64,000 nt of DNA from Nocardioides potassii (GCF_021648885.1 NZ_JAKJHZ010000010.1:310001-374000), one strand, 5' to 3'; shown: positions 18,914 to 29,200, counted from the first letter of the stretch. The notes: generated from the letters alone by a model not told the origin. Made by a program: numbers and translations.

Positions 18914-19696
18914 GTGCTGAACCCCCACCCGACGCGCTACGCCGAGCTCAACGGTGTGCTGCACGACCTCGTCACCGGCGCCCAGGAGGCGCTCGGCGAC
19001 TCGTTCGTCGGGGCGTACCTGCAGGGCTCGTTCGCCCTCGGGGCCGGTGACCTGCACAGCGACTGCGACTTCCTCGTCGTCGTCCGGGAACGGCCGGATG
19101 CCGAGCAGGAGGCGGCGCTGCGCGCGCTGCACCGCGACCTCCCGCACCGTGACGGCTTCTGGAACAGGCACCTCGAGGGGTCCTACGCCCTCGCCGACGA
19201 CCTGCTGAGCGCTGACGGCCTGGACCGCGAGTGGCTCTACGTCGACCACGGGAACGACCAGATGGAGTGGAGCACCCACTGCAACCAGCCGTGGGCGCGC
19301 TGGATCCTGCGCGAGCACGGCATCACCCTCGTCGGTCCGTGCCCGGCCGACGTCGTCGGAGCGGTGCCCGACGAGGTGCTGCGCGACCGCGCGCGAGCCG
19401 GTCTCGCCACCCTCACCGACGACGTCCTCGGCTGGTGCCCGCCGAGCGTCGCGTGGTGCCAGCGCTACCTCGTCGTCCAGGCGTGCCGCAGCCTCTACAC
19501 CGTGCGCACCGCGCAGGTGGCCAGCAAGCGTGACGCGCTGCGGTGGGCGATGATGCACGGCGACCCGCGCTGGCGGCCGCTGCTCCAGCAGGTGCAGGCC
19601 GACCGCGACCGCGGTTTCGATCGGGACGACCACCCGCGACCCGGCTCGGTCGACGAGGCGCGAGCCTTCGCCGCCTACGTCGCCGCCGTGGCCTGA
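18914..19696 (+). CDS. Nucleotidyltransferase, aminoglycoside adenylyltransferase-like with DUF4111-type C-terminus
   Basis: The 260 residues begin with a DNA-polymerase-beta-type nucleotidyltransferase fold: GSF at 38-40 and the metal-binding SDCD at 49-52. The C-terminal half resembles the DUF4111 domain of AadA-type enzymes, which adenylylate aminoglycosides. The GTG start has the weak site CTCCTCCC nearby rather than a purine-rich one. It stands alone between the suf operon and the next gene. The fold is well supported; the substrate is unknown, and resistance should not be assumed. Confidence 0.8.
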   Translation: MLNPHPTRYAELNGVLHDLVTGAQEALGDSFVGAYLQGSFALGAGDLHSDCDFLVVVRERPDAEQEAALRALHRDLPHRDGFWNRHLEGSYALADDLLSADGLDREWLYVDHGNDQMEWSTHCNQPWARWILREHGITLVGPCPADVVGAVPDEVLRDRARAGLATLTDDVLGWCPPSVAWCQRYLVVQACRSLYTVRTAQVASKRDALRWAMMHGDPRWRPLLQQVQADRDRGFDRDDHPRPGSVDEARAFAAYVAAVA

Positions 19697-19713
19697 CGCA
19701 CCCGGGCGGTGGC

Positions 19714-19719
19714 TAGGCT
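19714..19719 (+). promoter_or_regulatory. -10 hexamer TAGGCT, leaderless ASCH-like gene
   Basis: TAGGCT ends 6 bases before the ATG at 19726; no Shine-Dalgarno is present. Confidence 0.55.
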
Positions 19720-19725
19720 CCCCGC

Positions 19726-20112
19726 ATGGAGCAGCCCGAGGCAGACCCGTCCGACGTCGCGTTCGACCACGAGGAGCTGCGCGTCTTCTGGGACCTGGCC
19801 CGCTACCACGCCAAGCTCAACGCGGCGCCGACCTACTTCGGCCCCACCACGCTCGAGTCCGTCCCGCCGCCCGCGTGGGCGTACGGCGACTCGGCGGGGG
19901 AGTCCGACGCCTTCGTCGCACAGGTGCTGGCCGACGAGGAGGGCCGGACGAGCGCGCCCGGCGACGACTACGCCGGTGACTACCCGGAGACCGGGACGCT
20001 GTCGATCCTCTGTGACGGGTCCGGCCGGCCTCGCGCACTCGTCGAGGTGACGGACGTGACGGCGACCGGCGACGAGGTGGTCGAGTCCTTCCGGGTCGTC
20101 TACCAGCCCTAG
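19726..20112 (+). CDS. Small ASCH-domain-like protein
   Basis: Acidic protein of 128 residues. The central pattern WAYGDSAGESDAFVAQVLADE, a short loop, then a GTLSILCDGSGRPRALVEVTDV strand follows the layout of ASCH domains, a beta-barrel fold related to RNA-binding PUA domains. The usual basic KTATAS stretch is replaced by GRTSAP, and the protein stops soon after the last recognisable strand, so it is shorter than typical members. It may be a degenerate or specialised version; no function is assigned. Confidence 0.65.
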   Translation: MEQPEADPSDVAFDHEELRVFWDLARYHAKLNAAPTYFGPTTLESVPPPAWAYGDSAGESDAFVAQVLADEEGRTSAPGDDYAGDYPETGTLSILCDGSGRPRALVEVTDVTATGDEVVESFRVVYQP

Positions 20113-20143
20113 AACAGCACACGAGGTGTGGGAGAGTCCTCGC

Positions 20144-20689
20144 ATGGCCGAGCGGATGACCTACCTCCTCGTCGACGGGGAGAACATCGACGCCACCCTG
20201 GGCACCTCGATCCTGGGCCGGCGCCCGCGGCCGGAGGAGCGTCCGCGCTGGGACCGGCTGCTCGAGTGGGCCGAGCGGTCCTTCGACCAGGAGGTCACCG
20301 GCCTCTTCTACCTGGCGGCGAGCACCGAGCTGCCGACCAGCTTCGTCCAGGCCCTGCTCGCGATCGGCTTCCGACCGATCCCGCTGAGCGGTGAGGGCAA
20401 GATCGTCGACATCGCCATCCAGCGCACGGCCGAGGCGCTGGTGGACCGCGACGCCGACGTGGTGCTCGTCAGCCACGACGGCGACTTCGTCGACCAGGTC
20501 TCGGCGCTGTGCGACGGCAGCCGTCAGGTCGGCGTCATCGGCTTCACCGAGTTCGTCAACGCCCAGTTCCGCAACCTGCCGGGACTGAGGATCTTCGACC
20601 TCGAGTACGACCTCGGCGCGTTCAACACCCCGCTCCCGCGCGTCCGGATCATCCCGATCGACCAGTTCGACCCGCTCGAGTTCCTCTGA
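20144..20689 (+). CDS. NYN domain protein (PIN-like ribonuclease fold)
   Basis: Protein of 181 residues with the NYN pattern of acidic residues: LLVDGENID (Asp11, Asn14), KIVDIAIQ (Asp89) and VLVSHDGDFV (Asp112, Asp114). NYN domains are metal-dependent nucleases acting on RNA. The ATG at 20144 is preferred to the GTG at 20126, because GGGAGAG lies 7 bases before it. A C-terminal tail of about 45 residues follows the domain. It is convergent with the next gene. Confidence 0.85.
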   Translation: MAERMTYLLVDGENIDATLGTSILGRRPRPEERPRWDRLLEWAERSFDQEVTGLFYLAASTELPTSFVQALLAIGFRPIPLSGEGKIVDIAIQRTAEALVDRDADVVLVSHDGDFVDQVSALCDGSRQVGVIGFTEFVNAQFRNLPGLRIFDLEYDLGAFNTPLPRVRIIPIDQFDPLEFL

Positions 20690-20720
20690 GCGGACCTGTG
20701 GGAGGTCGCGGCGTCACCGC

Positions 20721-21650
20721 TCAGCGGCGGCCGCCGCGGACCTTGGTGATCCAGTACGCCGAGGTCGGGGCGTCGGCCGGGTCGACGCCGAACCGCGCGT
20801 TGGGCAGGTAGAGGCGCTTGCCGAACCGGGCGACGGTCGTCGGCACGTCGAACTCGTCGCTCGTGATGTGCCGCACGACCTCGCCCACCAGCCCCGTGCG
20901 GTCGAGCCGGACGACCTCGACGACGTTGTCGCGGTTGCGGACGACGTACAGCAGCCGGCCGTGGCGCAGGATCCCGTCGCCGTTGACCAGCTCGTAGCCG
21001 CCCAGGTCGACCTTCGTGGCGACGCCGGCGGTGGTGACGCGGTAGAGCGTGCCGGCGCCGGAGTTGACGACGAGCAGCGCCTTGCCGCCGGGCGCGGTGG
21101 TGACGCCGTTGGCGTTGAATCCGGCGCCCTGCTCCCACTCACCGGTCAGCGGGACGGGCGTCGCGGTCGTGGCGGGCACGCCGGCGTCACGGTCGAGGCG
21201 GTAGAGGCGCGGCTTCTGCGAGTCGGTGAACCACGCGGCCTTCGTCGTGAGGGTCACGTCGTTCACGAAGCCGCCGTCGACGTCGTACGACGTCGTGGCC
21301 CCGGTCGCGGTGTCGATGACGCGCAGCGTGCCGGAGTCGCCCCCGGCGACGTAGAGCCGTCCGTCGCGCGACCGCTTCAGCCCGACGGCGGGGACGCCGG
21401 TGCCCTCGAACGCGGGCTGCACCTCGCCGGTGCGCAACGACACCTTGACGATGTCGCCGTCGGCGAGCGATCCCAGCCAGGCGTTGCCGCCCGGCCCGAT
21501 GGTGATCCCCTCGGGCTGGAACCCGTCGGGAAGGTCGATCCGAGCGGGGAAGGTGTCGCCGTCGCGGGCGACGCCAGCCGAGGCCGGGGGAGCGGCGACC
21601 AGGCCGAGGCCGAGGACGGTGGACAGGACGGGGACGATGAGTCGGCGCAC
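20721..21650 (-). CDS. Secreted SMP-30/gluconolactonase-like beta-propeller protein
   Basis: Exported protein of 309 residues. A signal peptide (about 1-25, ending PPASAG) is followed by repeated blocks of the form GxAWLGSLADGDIVKVSLRTG, with residues typical of six-bladed SMP-30 or NHL propellers. No enzymatic residue set could be assigned with confidence. The GTG at 21650 is chosen because GGAGG lies 7 bases upstream; the earlier in-frame ATG would place residues before the signal peptide. A 15-base palindrome lies just upstream of the ribosome site. Confidence 0.8.
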   Translation of the reverse strand: MRRLIVPVLSTVLGLGLVAAPPASAGVARDGDTFPARIDLPDGFQPEGITIGPGGNAWLGSLADGDIVKVSLRTGEVQPAFEGTGVPAVGLKRSRDGRLYVAGGDSGTLRVIDTATGATTSYDVDGGFVNDVTLTTKAAWFTDSQKPRLYRLDRDAGVPATTATPVPLTGEWEQGAGFNANGVTTAPGGKALLVVNSGAGTLYRVTTAGVATKVDLGGYELVNGDGILRHGRLLYVVRNRDNVVEVVRLDRTGLVGEVVRHITSDEFDVPTTVARFGKRLYLPNARFGVDPADAPTSAYWITKVRGGRR

Positions 21651-21667
21651 GGTGCAACCTCCGAGAG

Positions 21668-21682
21668 TCGTGGGTCCCACGA
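21668..21682. promoter_or_regulatory. Palindrome upstream of SMP-30-like gene
   Basis: TCGTGGGTCCCACGA is a perfect inverted repeat about a central T, 18 bases before the GTG at 21650. It may be an operator or an mRNA leader hairpin. Confidence 0.35.
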
Positions 21683-21760
21683 GAGTAGCCCCGCGAGCGA
21701 AGCGGCGCCTCGGGCACGATGGCCCCGAACCCCCACCTGCACCCGCCCCTGAGGATCTCC

Positions 21761-22330
21761 ATGTCCCGTCGCCTCGTCAGCTTCCACCTCTGCTCGCTCG
21801 AAGGCGCCGTCGACGACCCGACGCGCGGCTTCCCGGTCGACGCGCCCGGCCCGCCGGCGTACGACTCCACGATGGAGGCGAAGGAGGCCGAGCTCATCGC
21901 GCGCCAGGACTGCCTGTTGCTGGGTCGCGGCATGTACGACGAGTGGTCGCGCTACTGGCCGACGGTGCCGGGCGAGCCGTTCGCCGACTTCGCCAACCGC
22001 GTGAAGAAGTACGTCGTCACCTCGCGACCGCTCGAGCGCGAGTGGGGTGAGGTCGAGGTGGTCAGCGGCCCTCTCGCGCAGGTGGTCGCGAACCTCAAGC
22101 AGCGGCCCGGCGACGGTGACATCGGGCTGCACGGCAGCATCACGCTGACCCAGTCGCTCCTGGCCGAGGGCCTGGTCGACGAGCTGCAGCTGGCCGTCGC
22201 TCCGGTGCTCGACCCCGCAGGCCGTCGGCTGTCCGACGCGCTGCCCGACCTGGTCCGCCTCGAGCTGGTCGACACGGTGTCCACGCCCGGGGGCGCGCTG
22301 TGGCTCACCTATCGCAGGGCGGCGGGCTAG
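21761..22330 (+). CDS. Dihydrofolate reductase family protein (RibD C-terminal-like)
   Basis: Protein of 189 residues in the dihydrofolate-reductase-like superfamily: LLLGRGMYDEWSRYWP and IGLHGSITLTQSLLAEGLVD are the typical NADP-binding stretches. Actinobacteria carry many such reductases of unknown substrate. It has GAGGA 7 bases before the ATG. Its TAG stop is shared with the -10 hexamer of the next gene. Confidence 0.85.
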   Translation: MSRRLVSFHLCSLEGAVDDPTRGFPVDAPGPPAYDSTMEAKEAELIARQDCLLLGRGMYDEWSRYWPTVPGEPFADFANRVKKYVVTSRPLEREWGEVEVVSGPLAQVVANLKQRPGDGDIGLHGSITLTQSLLAEGLVDELQLAVAPVLDPAGRRLSDALPDLVRLELVDTVSTPGGALWLTYRRAAG

Positions 22331-22333
22331 GTT
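22328..22333 (+). promoter_or_regulatory. -10 hexamer TAGGTT overlapping the upstream stop codon
   Basis: TAGGTT ends 6 bases before the GTG at 22340. Its first three bases are the TAG stop of the reductase-like gene. Confidence 0.55.
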
Positions 22334-22339
22334 TCGGGC

Positions 22340-22945
22340 GTGCCGCTGGTCCTCGTCCCGTCCGCCCGCTGGGAGCGCTGGGTGGACAACTTCGTCGCGG
22401 GTCACGGGGGAGCCGATCTCGCTGTCAGCGACGGCGCGCTGCGCGGCGTCGCCGAGGACGGCTCGGACTTCACCGCGCACCTGCCGTTCGCGACGTCGTA
22501 CGACGGCCCGGCGGAGCCGGGAGCCTTCGCGGCGGCCGTCGTCGCGCCGGGCACGTGGGGCGTGCTGCTCGTCCGCAAGGGCGGCTTCGCGGTCGCCCGT
22601 CTTGCGGGCGGGGACCTCGCCGAGCACAAGATCGGCCAGCGCCACGTCCAGGGGCGGACCAAGGCCGGCGGCCAGAGCCAGCAGCGGTTCGCGCGGCGAC
22701 GGGACAACCAGGCGCGGCAGGCCTACGAGGCCGCGGCCGACCACGCCGCGCGGATCCTCAGCGGCGTACGCGTCGTGGTGACCGGCGGCGACCACGCGGC
22801 CGTCGACGCGGTGCTCGCGGACCCGCGCCTGGCCCGTCTCACCGTCGTCGAGCCGTGGCTCGCGGTCCCGGACCCGCGTCGTGCCGTGCTCGACCGGGCG
22901 GTCACGGACGCGCAGGCGATCAGGGTCGAGGTCACCAACGCCTGA
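22340..22945 (+). CDS. acVLRF1-type peptidyl-tRNA hydrolase/release factor-like protein
   Basis: The 201 residues match actinobacterial Vms1/eRF1-like proteins, which cut peptidyl-tRNA on stalled large ribosomal subunits. The catalytic loop is [20 protein letters not shown], with GGQ at residues 110-112, recalling the GGQ of release factors. The eRF1-type domain 2 fold surrounds it, and basic residues follow the loop. The gene appears leaderless. Family recognition is from the VLRF1 motif; activity is inferred. Confidence 0.85.
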   Translation: MPLVLVPSARWERWVDNFVAGHGGADLAVSDGALRGVAEDGSDFTAHLPFATSYDGPAEPGAFAAAVVAPGTWGVLLVRKGGFAVARLAGGDLAEHKIGQRHVQGRTKAGGQSQQRFARRRDNQARQAYEAAADHAARILSGVRVVVTGGDHAAVDAVLADPRLARLTVVEPWLAVPDPRRAVLDRAVTDAQAIRVEVTNA

Positions 22946-23008
22946 CGCCATGGGAACCCGGCGTTCGAACCCCGGATCCCCCCGACGTCCTGGGGACGCC
23001 CGAGGTCG

Positions 23009-23014
23009 TACCGT
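23009..23014 (+). promoter_or_regulatory. -10 hexamer TACCGT, leaderless ABC ATPase gene
   Basis: TACCGT ends 7 bases before the GTG at 23022. Confidence 0.45.
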
Positions 23015-23021
23015 GGCTGGC

Positions 23022-23912
23022 GTGAGCAACCCGATCGAGGTGCACGGCCTGGTCAAGACGTTCGGTCGCACGCGAGCCCTCGACGGCCTCGACCTCGAGC
23101 TCGTTCCCGGCGAGGTGCACGGGTTCCTCGGACCCAACGGCGCGGGCAAGTCGACCACCATCCGGGTGCTGCTCGGCCTGCTCGGGAGCGACGCGGGCAC
23201 GGCGACGGTGTTCGGGCTCGACCCGTGGCGCGACGCGACCGAGATCCACCGCCGGCTGGCCTACGTCCCCGGCGACGTGAGCCTGTGGCCGAACCTGTCG
23301 GGCGGCGAGACCATCGACCTGCTCCTGCGGATGCGGGGGATCGACCCCCGCGGCACACGCCGTGACGAGCTGCTCCAGCGCTTCGAGCTCGACCCGACCA
23401 AGAAGGGCCGCGCCTACAGCAAGGGCAACCGGCAGAAGGTCGCGCTGGTCGCCGCCTTCGCCGCGCCGGTCGACCTCCTCGTCCTCGACGAGCCCACCTC
23501 GGGGCTCGACCCGCTGATGGAGCAGGTCTTCAACGAGTGCGTCGCCGAGCACGGCGCCGCCGGCACGACGGTCCTGCTGTCGAGCCACATCCTCAGCGAG
23601 GTCGAGCGGCTCGCGGACCGCGTCACGATCATCCGCGGCGGCCGCACCGTCGAGTCCGGGACGCTCGACGAGCTGCGCCACCTGCGCCGCAACCGGGTGC
23701 GCGCCGAGGTCGCCGGCAAGGTCCCCGACCTGTCCCGGCTCGAGGGCGTGCACGACCTCGACGTCGACGGCCGCGTCGTGAGCGCGTCGGTGGAGCCCGC
23801 CGGCCTCCCCGGCCTGCTCGCCGCGCTCACCGCGGCGGGCGTGCTGTCGCTGACCAGCACGCCGCCCACCCTCGAGGAGCTCTTCCTCGACGCCTACCGG
23901 AGCACGTCGTGA
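23022..23912 (+). CDS. ABC transporter ATP-binding protein, antibiotic-exporter type
   Basis: Nucleotide-binding subunit of 296 residues with Walker A GPNGAGKS (37-44), an unusual signature [15 protein letters not shown] in place of LSGGQ, and Walker [14 protein letters not shown]. The SKGNRQK form is typical of exporters paired with a single large permease in actinobacteria, often linked to polyketide antibiotic efflux. The stop overlaps the GTG of that permease. The start is uncertain: a second GTG lies 9 bases upstream. Confidence 0.9.
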   Translation: MSNPIEVHGLVKTFGRTRALDGLDLELVPGEVHGFLGPNGAGKSTTIRVLLGLLGSDAGTATVFGLDPWRDATEIHRRLAYVPGDVSLWPNLSGGETIDLLLRMRGIDPRGTRRDELLQRFELDPTKKGRAYSKGNRQKVALVAAFAAPVDLLVLDEPTSGLDPLMEQVFNECVAEHGAAGTTVLLSSHILSEVERLADRVTIIRGGRTVESGTLDELRHLRRNRVRAEVAGKVPDLSRLEGVHDLDVDGRVVSASVEPAGLPGLLAALTAAGVLSLTSTPPTLEELFLDAYRSTS

Positions 23913-25471
23913 ACCTGATGGGGACCGGCCTGCTCCTCCGGTTCGCGCTGCGCCGCGACCGGGTGCTCGTCTCCGCGTGGGTGCTGGTCCTCCTGGCGAC
24001 GGTCGCAGCGAGTGCCGCCGCGGCCGGGCCCCTCTACGCGACCGAGGCCGAGCGTGTCGCCGCGGCCGAGGCACTCGACGCCAGCCCGGCGATCGTCGCG
24101 CTCTACGGGCCGATCCTGGACACCACGAGCCTCGGCGAGCTCTCGATGGCCAAGATGACCGTGCTCTACGCGGTGTTCGTCGCCTTCATGTCCGTGGTGC
24201 TCGTACGGCGCCACACGCGCGTCGAGGAGGAGACCGGCCGCGCGGAGCTGGTCGGCGCGACGGCCGTGGGAGCGGACGCCCCGACCGCCGCAGCCGTGCT
24301 GGAGGCAGCTCTCGCGTCGCTGCTCCTCGGCGTCCTGGCGGCTGTCGCCGACATCGCCTGCGGACTGCCGGTCGTCGGGTCGCTGCTGTTCGGCGCGTCG
24401 TGGACCGGCATCGGCCTGGTCGGCGCCGGCATCGCCCTGCTCGCGGCCCAGCTCTCGAGCAGCGCCCGCAGCGTCGGGTTCCTCGCCTCCGCGACCATCG
24501 GCGCCCTCTACCTCCTGCGCGTGGTCGGTGACACGACGTCGGCGTCCTGGCTGTCGTGGCTGACGCCCTTCGGCTGGGGCACGCAGCTCAGCGCGTGGTC
24601 GCAGCCACGGGTGTGGCTGCTCCTCGGCTACCTGCTGCTGGCCGGTGCCCTGGCCGTCGGCGCGCTGGCGCTCCGGCGGCGGCGTGACCTCGGGTCGGGC
24701 GTGCTGCCCGACCGCCCCGGCCCGGCGGTCGGCTCGCCGCGGCTGCGCGACGCGGCAGCGCTCGTCGTACGGCAGCAGGCGACCGCGCTGGTCGGCTGGA
24801 CCGTCGGGATCGCGGTCATCGGCGCGCTGATGGGCTCGATCGTGCCCAGCATCGGCGACCTGCTCGACACCGACCGGACCCGCGCGATCGTCGAGGCGAT
24901 GGGCGGCGTCGGCCGCCTCCAGGACTCGCTCGTCTTCGCCATCGCGTCCGTCGTCGCAGTCGTCATCACCTTCTTCGGGATCGGCGCCGTCACCCGGGCC
25001 GCGGGGGAGGAGCACGACGGTCGCACCGAGACGGTGCTCGCGACCGCGACCTCGCGCCGGCTGCTCCTGCTGGCCGTGGGTGGATCGGCCGTGCTCGGCA
25101 GCACGTGGCTGCTGCTGGTCGCGGGCGTCGCCACCGCGCTGGGACGCGGCGACGGGTTCGGCGCGGTGGGTGCCTCGCTGGTCCAGGCTCCCGCGGTGTG
25201 GCTGGTGCTCGCGCTGTCACTGCTCCTCCTGTCGGTCCGCAGCCGGTGGGCGGTCGCGGGCTGGGCGCTCCTCGCGCTCTTCGTCACGGTCGGGCAGGTC
25301 GGACCGGGGGTGGGGCTGCCGGACTGGGTACTGGGTCTCTCCCCGTTCCACCACGTGCCTCGCTACCCCGCAGAGGTGTTCACCTGGCCCCCGGAGGTGG
25401 TGATGACCGCGGTGTCCGCCGTGGCGCTCCTCGCGGCATGGACGCGCTACCGCAGCCGTGACATCGGCTAG
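23909..25471 (+). CDS. ABC exporter permease, large polyketide-antibiotic type
   Basis: Membrane protein of 520 residues with about twelve hydrophobic segments, twice the usual ABC-2 number, as in single-polypeptide permeases of this exporter class. The two halves are separated near residue 260 by a basic stretch (RRRRDLGSG). The GTG overlaps the ATPase stop (GTGA), which supports a two-gene transporter. The substrate is unknown. Confidence 0.88.
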   Translation: MNLMGTGLLLRFALRRDRVLVSAWVLVLLATVAASAAAAGPLYATEAERVAAAEALDASPAIVALYGPILDTTSLGELSMAKMTVLYAVFVAFMSVVLVRRHTRVEEETGRAELVGATAVGADAPTAAAVLEAALASLLLGVLAAVADIACGLPVVGSLLFGASWTGIGLVGAGIALLAAQLSSSARSVGFLASATIGALYLLRVVGDTTSASWLSWLTPFGWGTQLSAWSQPRVWLLLGYLLLAGALAVGALALRRRRDLGSGVLPDRPGPAVGSPRLRDAAALVVRQQATALVGWTVGIAVIGALMGSIVPSIGDLLDTDRTRAIVEAMGGVGRLQDSLVFAIASVVAVVITFFGIGAVTRAAGEEHDGRTETVLATATSRRLLLLAVGGSAVLGSTWLLLVAGVATALGRGDGFGAVGASLVQAPAVWLVLALSLLLLSVRSRWAVAGWALLALFVTVGQVGPGVGLPDWVLGLSPFHHVPRYPAEVFTWPPEVVMTAVSAVALLAAWTRYRSRDIG

Positions 25472-25474
25472 CGT
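25469..25474 (+). promoter_or_regulatory. -10 hexamer TAGCGT overlapping the permease stop
   Basis: TAGCGT ends 7 bases before the ATG at 25482. Its TAG is the stop codon of the permease gene. Confidence 0.55.
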
Positions 25475-25481
25475 CACGCTC

Positions 25482-26411
25482 ATGCACGGTTCCGCGTGGG
25501 GGTCGGGGTGGCAACCGGAGCCGGGATGGCGGCCGCTTCCCGGCGGAGGGCCGGCGACCGCCGGCGTCTGGACCGCCACCTCCGGCGGCCGCGAGGTCGT
25601 GGTCAAGCGGCTGCGCCGGCCCGACCCGCACGACGCTCCCTCCGCGCTGGTGCCGGGCGACGTCAACTACTGGCGCCGCGCCGCGGACGTCGCCCTCAGC
25701 GGCGTCGTCTCCGCATCGCCCGGGCTCCGCGAGCCCGAGGTGGTCCGCGTGGAGGAGGACGACGAGGGGGTCACCCTCGTCCACGAGCGCGTCGAGCACC
25801 AGGACGCGCCGGGACTGTGGCTGGCAGCCTGCCTGGGCCGGTTCGCCGCCACGGAGCTCGGCGACCACGCCTGGCTCGCCCGCGACCAGCTACGCAGCCG
25901 GCTCGCCCTCGTCGCGCACCGGGGAGGCTGGCAGACACTCGCCAGGACGCCGATGGCGGACATCGCCGACCACCTCTGGACGCACCGCACGCAGTGGCTC
26001 GACGTGTGCGACGCGCTGCCGCAGGTCGCCCAGCACGGTGACCCGTCGTCGGCGAACATCCCGGCTCGCAGCGCGGACGGCGGTGCCGTCGCGATCGACT
26101 GGGCGCACCTCGGCCGAGGCCCGGTCGGCACGGACCTCGGCTACCTCTCGCTCGCCACCCGCGAGGACGTCGAGCCGCTCGTCGAGGCGTACGTCGCCGC
26201 CCTGCCGCCCGGCCTCGCCGGCGCCGACGACGTACGCACCGGCGCCCGCGTGATGGCCGTCTACACCGCGCTCACCCGGCTCGACTGGGCGCTCGCGCGT
26301 GTCGCCGACGGCGAGGGAGCGCTCGCCGGGAAGTTCCGCCACCCCAGCGTCGCGCCCTACATCCGAGCGATGCAGCGCCAGGTCGACCAGATCGAGGCGT
26401 TGCTCGCCTGA
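25482..26411 (+). CDS. Phosphotransferase, aminoglycoside phosphotransferase fold
   Basis: Kinase-like protein of 309 residues. The catalytic loop is HGDPSSAN (His185, Asp187, Asn192) and the metal-binding DWAHLGRGPVGTDLGY begins at Asp206, both characteristic of the APH family. The conserved lysine may be in REVVVKRLRR. The substrate cannot be predicted. The ATG at 25482 is favoured because it follows a leaderless-type -10; a GTG at 25458 would overlap the permease. Its stop abuts the stop of the convergent Zn peptidase gene. Confidence 0.82.
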   Translation: MHGSAWGSGWQPEPGWRPLPGGGPATAGVWTATSGGREVVVKRLRRPDPHDAPSALVPGDVNYWRRAADVALSGVVSASPGLREPEVVRVEEDDEGVTLVHERVEHQDAPGLWLAACLGRFAATELGDHAWLARDQLRSRLALVAHRGGWQTLARTPMADIADHLWTHRTQWLDVCDALPQVAQHGDPSSANIPARSADGGAVAIDWAHLGRGPVGTDLGYLSLATREDVEPLVEAYVAALPPGLAGADDVRTGARVMAVYTALTRLDWALARVADGEGALAGKFRHPSVAPYIRAMQRQVDQIEALLA

Positions 26412-27344
26412 TCAGAGCTGGCTGGCGGAGAACGTGTCGCACGAGTCGAGCGTGCGTCCCTCGTAGCCCTTGGTGAACCACGCCATCCGCTGCTCCGACG
26501 AGCCGTGGGTCCAGCCCTCGGGGTCCACGCCCTGGCCGGACTTCTGCTGGATCCGGTCGTCGCCGACTGCCTTGGCCGAGTCCAGGGCCTCCTTGATGTC
26601 CCCGTCGTCGAGGGTGATCAGGTTGCTGTCCTCGGCGTAGGCGGTCCACATGCCGGCGTAGCAGTCGGCCTGCAGCTCGAGGCGTACGGCGTCGGAGTCG
26701 GCGCCCTGCTGGGTGCGGACCTTGCCCATGGTGCCCATCAGGTTCTGGATGTGGTGGCCGTACTCGTGGGCGAGCACGTAGGGCTCGACGAAGTCGCCGC
26801 CCTGGCCGCCGAGCTGGCCCTCCAGCACGTCCTTGAAGAACGTCGTGTCGAGGTAGATCTGCTGGTCCGACGGGCAGTAGAAGGGACCGACCTGGGACGT
26901 GGCCTGGCCGCAGCCGGTGTCGACGGCGCCGGCGAAGGTGTTGATCGTCGCCGGGACGAACTCGATGTTCGTCTCCTTCGGCAGCTCGCTCGACCAGTAG
27001 TCCTCGAGGGAGACCGCCGTCGCCTTGCGCGCGCAGTCCGGGTCGTCGGCCGCGTCCGCGCCGGTCTTGCAGTTGGCGTAGCGGTCGTCGTTGGGGTCGA
27101 TGCCCTGCGGCTGGCCCTGGCCCTGCGAGCTCGTCCCACCGCCGGGGCTCGGGAGCCCACCGCCGCCACCGACGCACTGGGTGAGCACGACGAACAGGAT
27201 GATGATGATCAGGCCACCGATGCCGCCGCCGGCGCGCGTGCCGCCGGGGATCGGGATCCGCATCCCGCCGCCCCCGCCACCGCCGCTGCCGCCGACGTCG
27301 CGGACACGTCCACCGCTGATGTCGGCCTTGGGGTTGAACCGCAT
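26412..27344 (-). CDS. Neutral zinc metallopeptidase, membrane-anchored (YpfJ family)
   Basis: Putative protease of 310 residues. A glycine-rich cytoplasmic N-terminus (1-44) precedes one membrane segment (about 43-56), then an extracytoplasmic domain with the zinc motif HEYGH (His193, Glu194, His197). Likely further ligands lie in LELQADCYAG (Glu223, Asp227). Four or more cysteines outside suggest disulfides. The substrate is unknown for the family. Three 13-base tandem repeats lie 17-55 bases before the ATG, unusual for a leader. Confidence 0.9.
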   Translation of the reverse strand: MRFNPKADISGGRVRDVGGSGGGGGGGMRIPIPGGTRAGGGIGGLIIIILFVVLTQCVGGGGGLPSPGGGTSSQGQGQPQGIDPNDDRYANCKTGADAADDPDCARKATAVSLEDYWSSELPKETNIEFVPATINTFAGAVDTGCGQATSQVGPFYCPSDQQIYLDTTFFKDVLEGQLGGQGGDFVEPYVLAHEYGHHIQNLMGTMGKVRTQQGADSDAVRLELQADCYAGMWTAYAEDSNLITLDDGDIKEALDSAKAVGDDRIQQKSGQGVDPEGWTHGSSEQRMAWFTKGYEGRTLDSCDTFSASQL

Positions 27345-27360
27345 GGGCGTTGCCTTTCGC

Positions 27361-27399
27361 AGGTGGTCGATCCGGGTGGTCGATCCACGTCGTCGATCC
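27361..27399. repeat. Three tandem 13-base repeats upstream of Zn peptidase
   Basis: AGGTGGTCGATCC, GGGTGGTCGATCC and ACGTCGTCGATCC follow each other without gaps and share TCGTCGATCC or GGTCGATCC. On the minus strand a TAACCT hexamer (27408-27413) lies upstream, so the repeats would fall at the start of the mRNA leader. They could be an iterated protein-binding site or a repeat-bearing leader. Confidence 0.6.
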
Positions 27400-27470
27400 T
27401 GCGCGCAGGTTAGCGCGTGGGATCGCCGATGGGGCTCCGGCCTCCACCCCTTCGTAGGATGTCGCCCGAG

Positions 27471-29069
<1,599 letters not shown>

Positions 29070-29077
29070 CCTCCGTC

Positions 29078-29170
29078 GGTGGTCGAGGTGCGAGCGCTCG
29101 TGTTCGGTGGTCGAGGTGCGAGCGCACGTGTTCGATGGTTGAGGTGCGAGCGGAGCGAGCCTCGAAACCA
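29078..29170. repeat. 28-base tandem repeats ending in a type A palindromic element
   Basis: Two units starting GGTGGTCGAGGTGCGAGCGC (29078 and 29106) are followed at 29134 by a related unit that continues into a full type A element: TGGTTGAGG on one side and CCTCGAAACCA on the other (29136-29170). The period is exactly 28 bases. It fills the gap between the ABC-F gene and the crotonase gene. Confidence 0.7.
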
Positions 29171-29188
29171 CACATTACTCACGGGTAG

Positions 29189-29194
29189 TAATCT
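29189..29194 (+). promoter_or_regulatory. -10 hexamer TAATCT, leaderless crotonase gene
   Basis: TAATCT ends 6 bases before the ATG at 29201 and sits just after the repeat array. Confidence 0.6.
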
Positions 29195-29200
29195 GCGGCC

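Noticed and set aside
18914..19696. Calling the nucleotidyltransferase an aminoglycoside resistance gene
   Set aside because: Only the fold is supported; active-site and substrate residues cannot be assigned without comparison to characterised enzymes.
22955..22990. GTTCGAACCCC resembling a tRNA T-loop
   Set aside because: The flanking bases cannot form the 5-bp T stem, and no anticodon or D arm lies upstream; the sequence is in the leader of the ABC ATPase gene.
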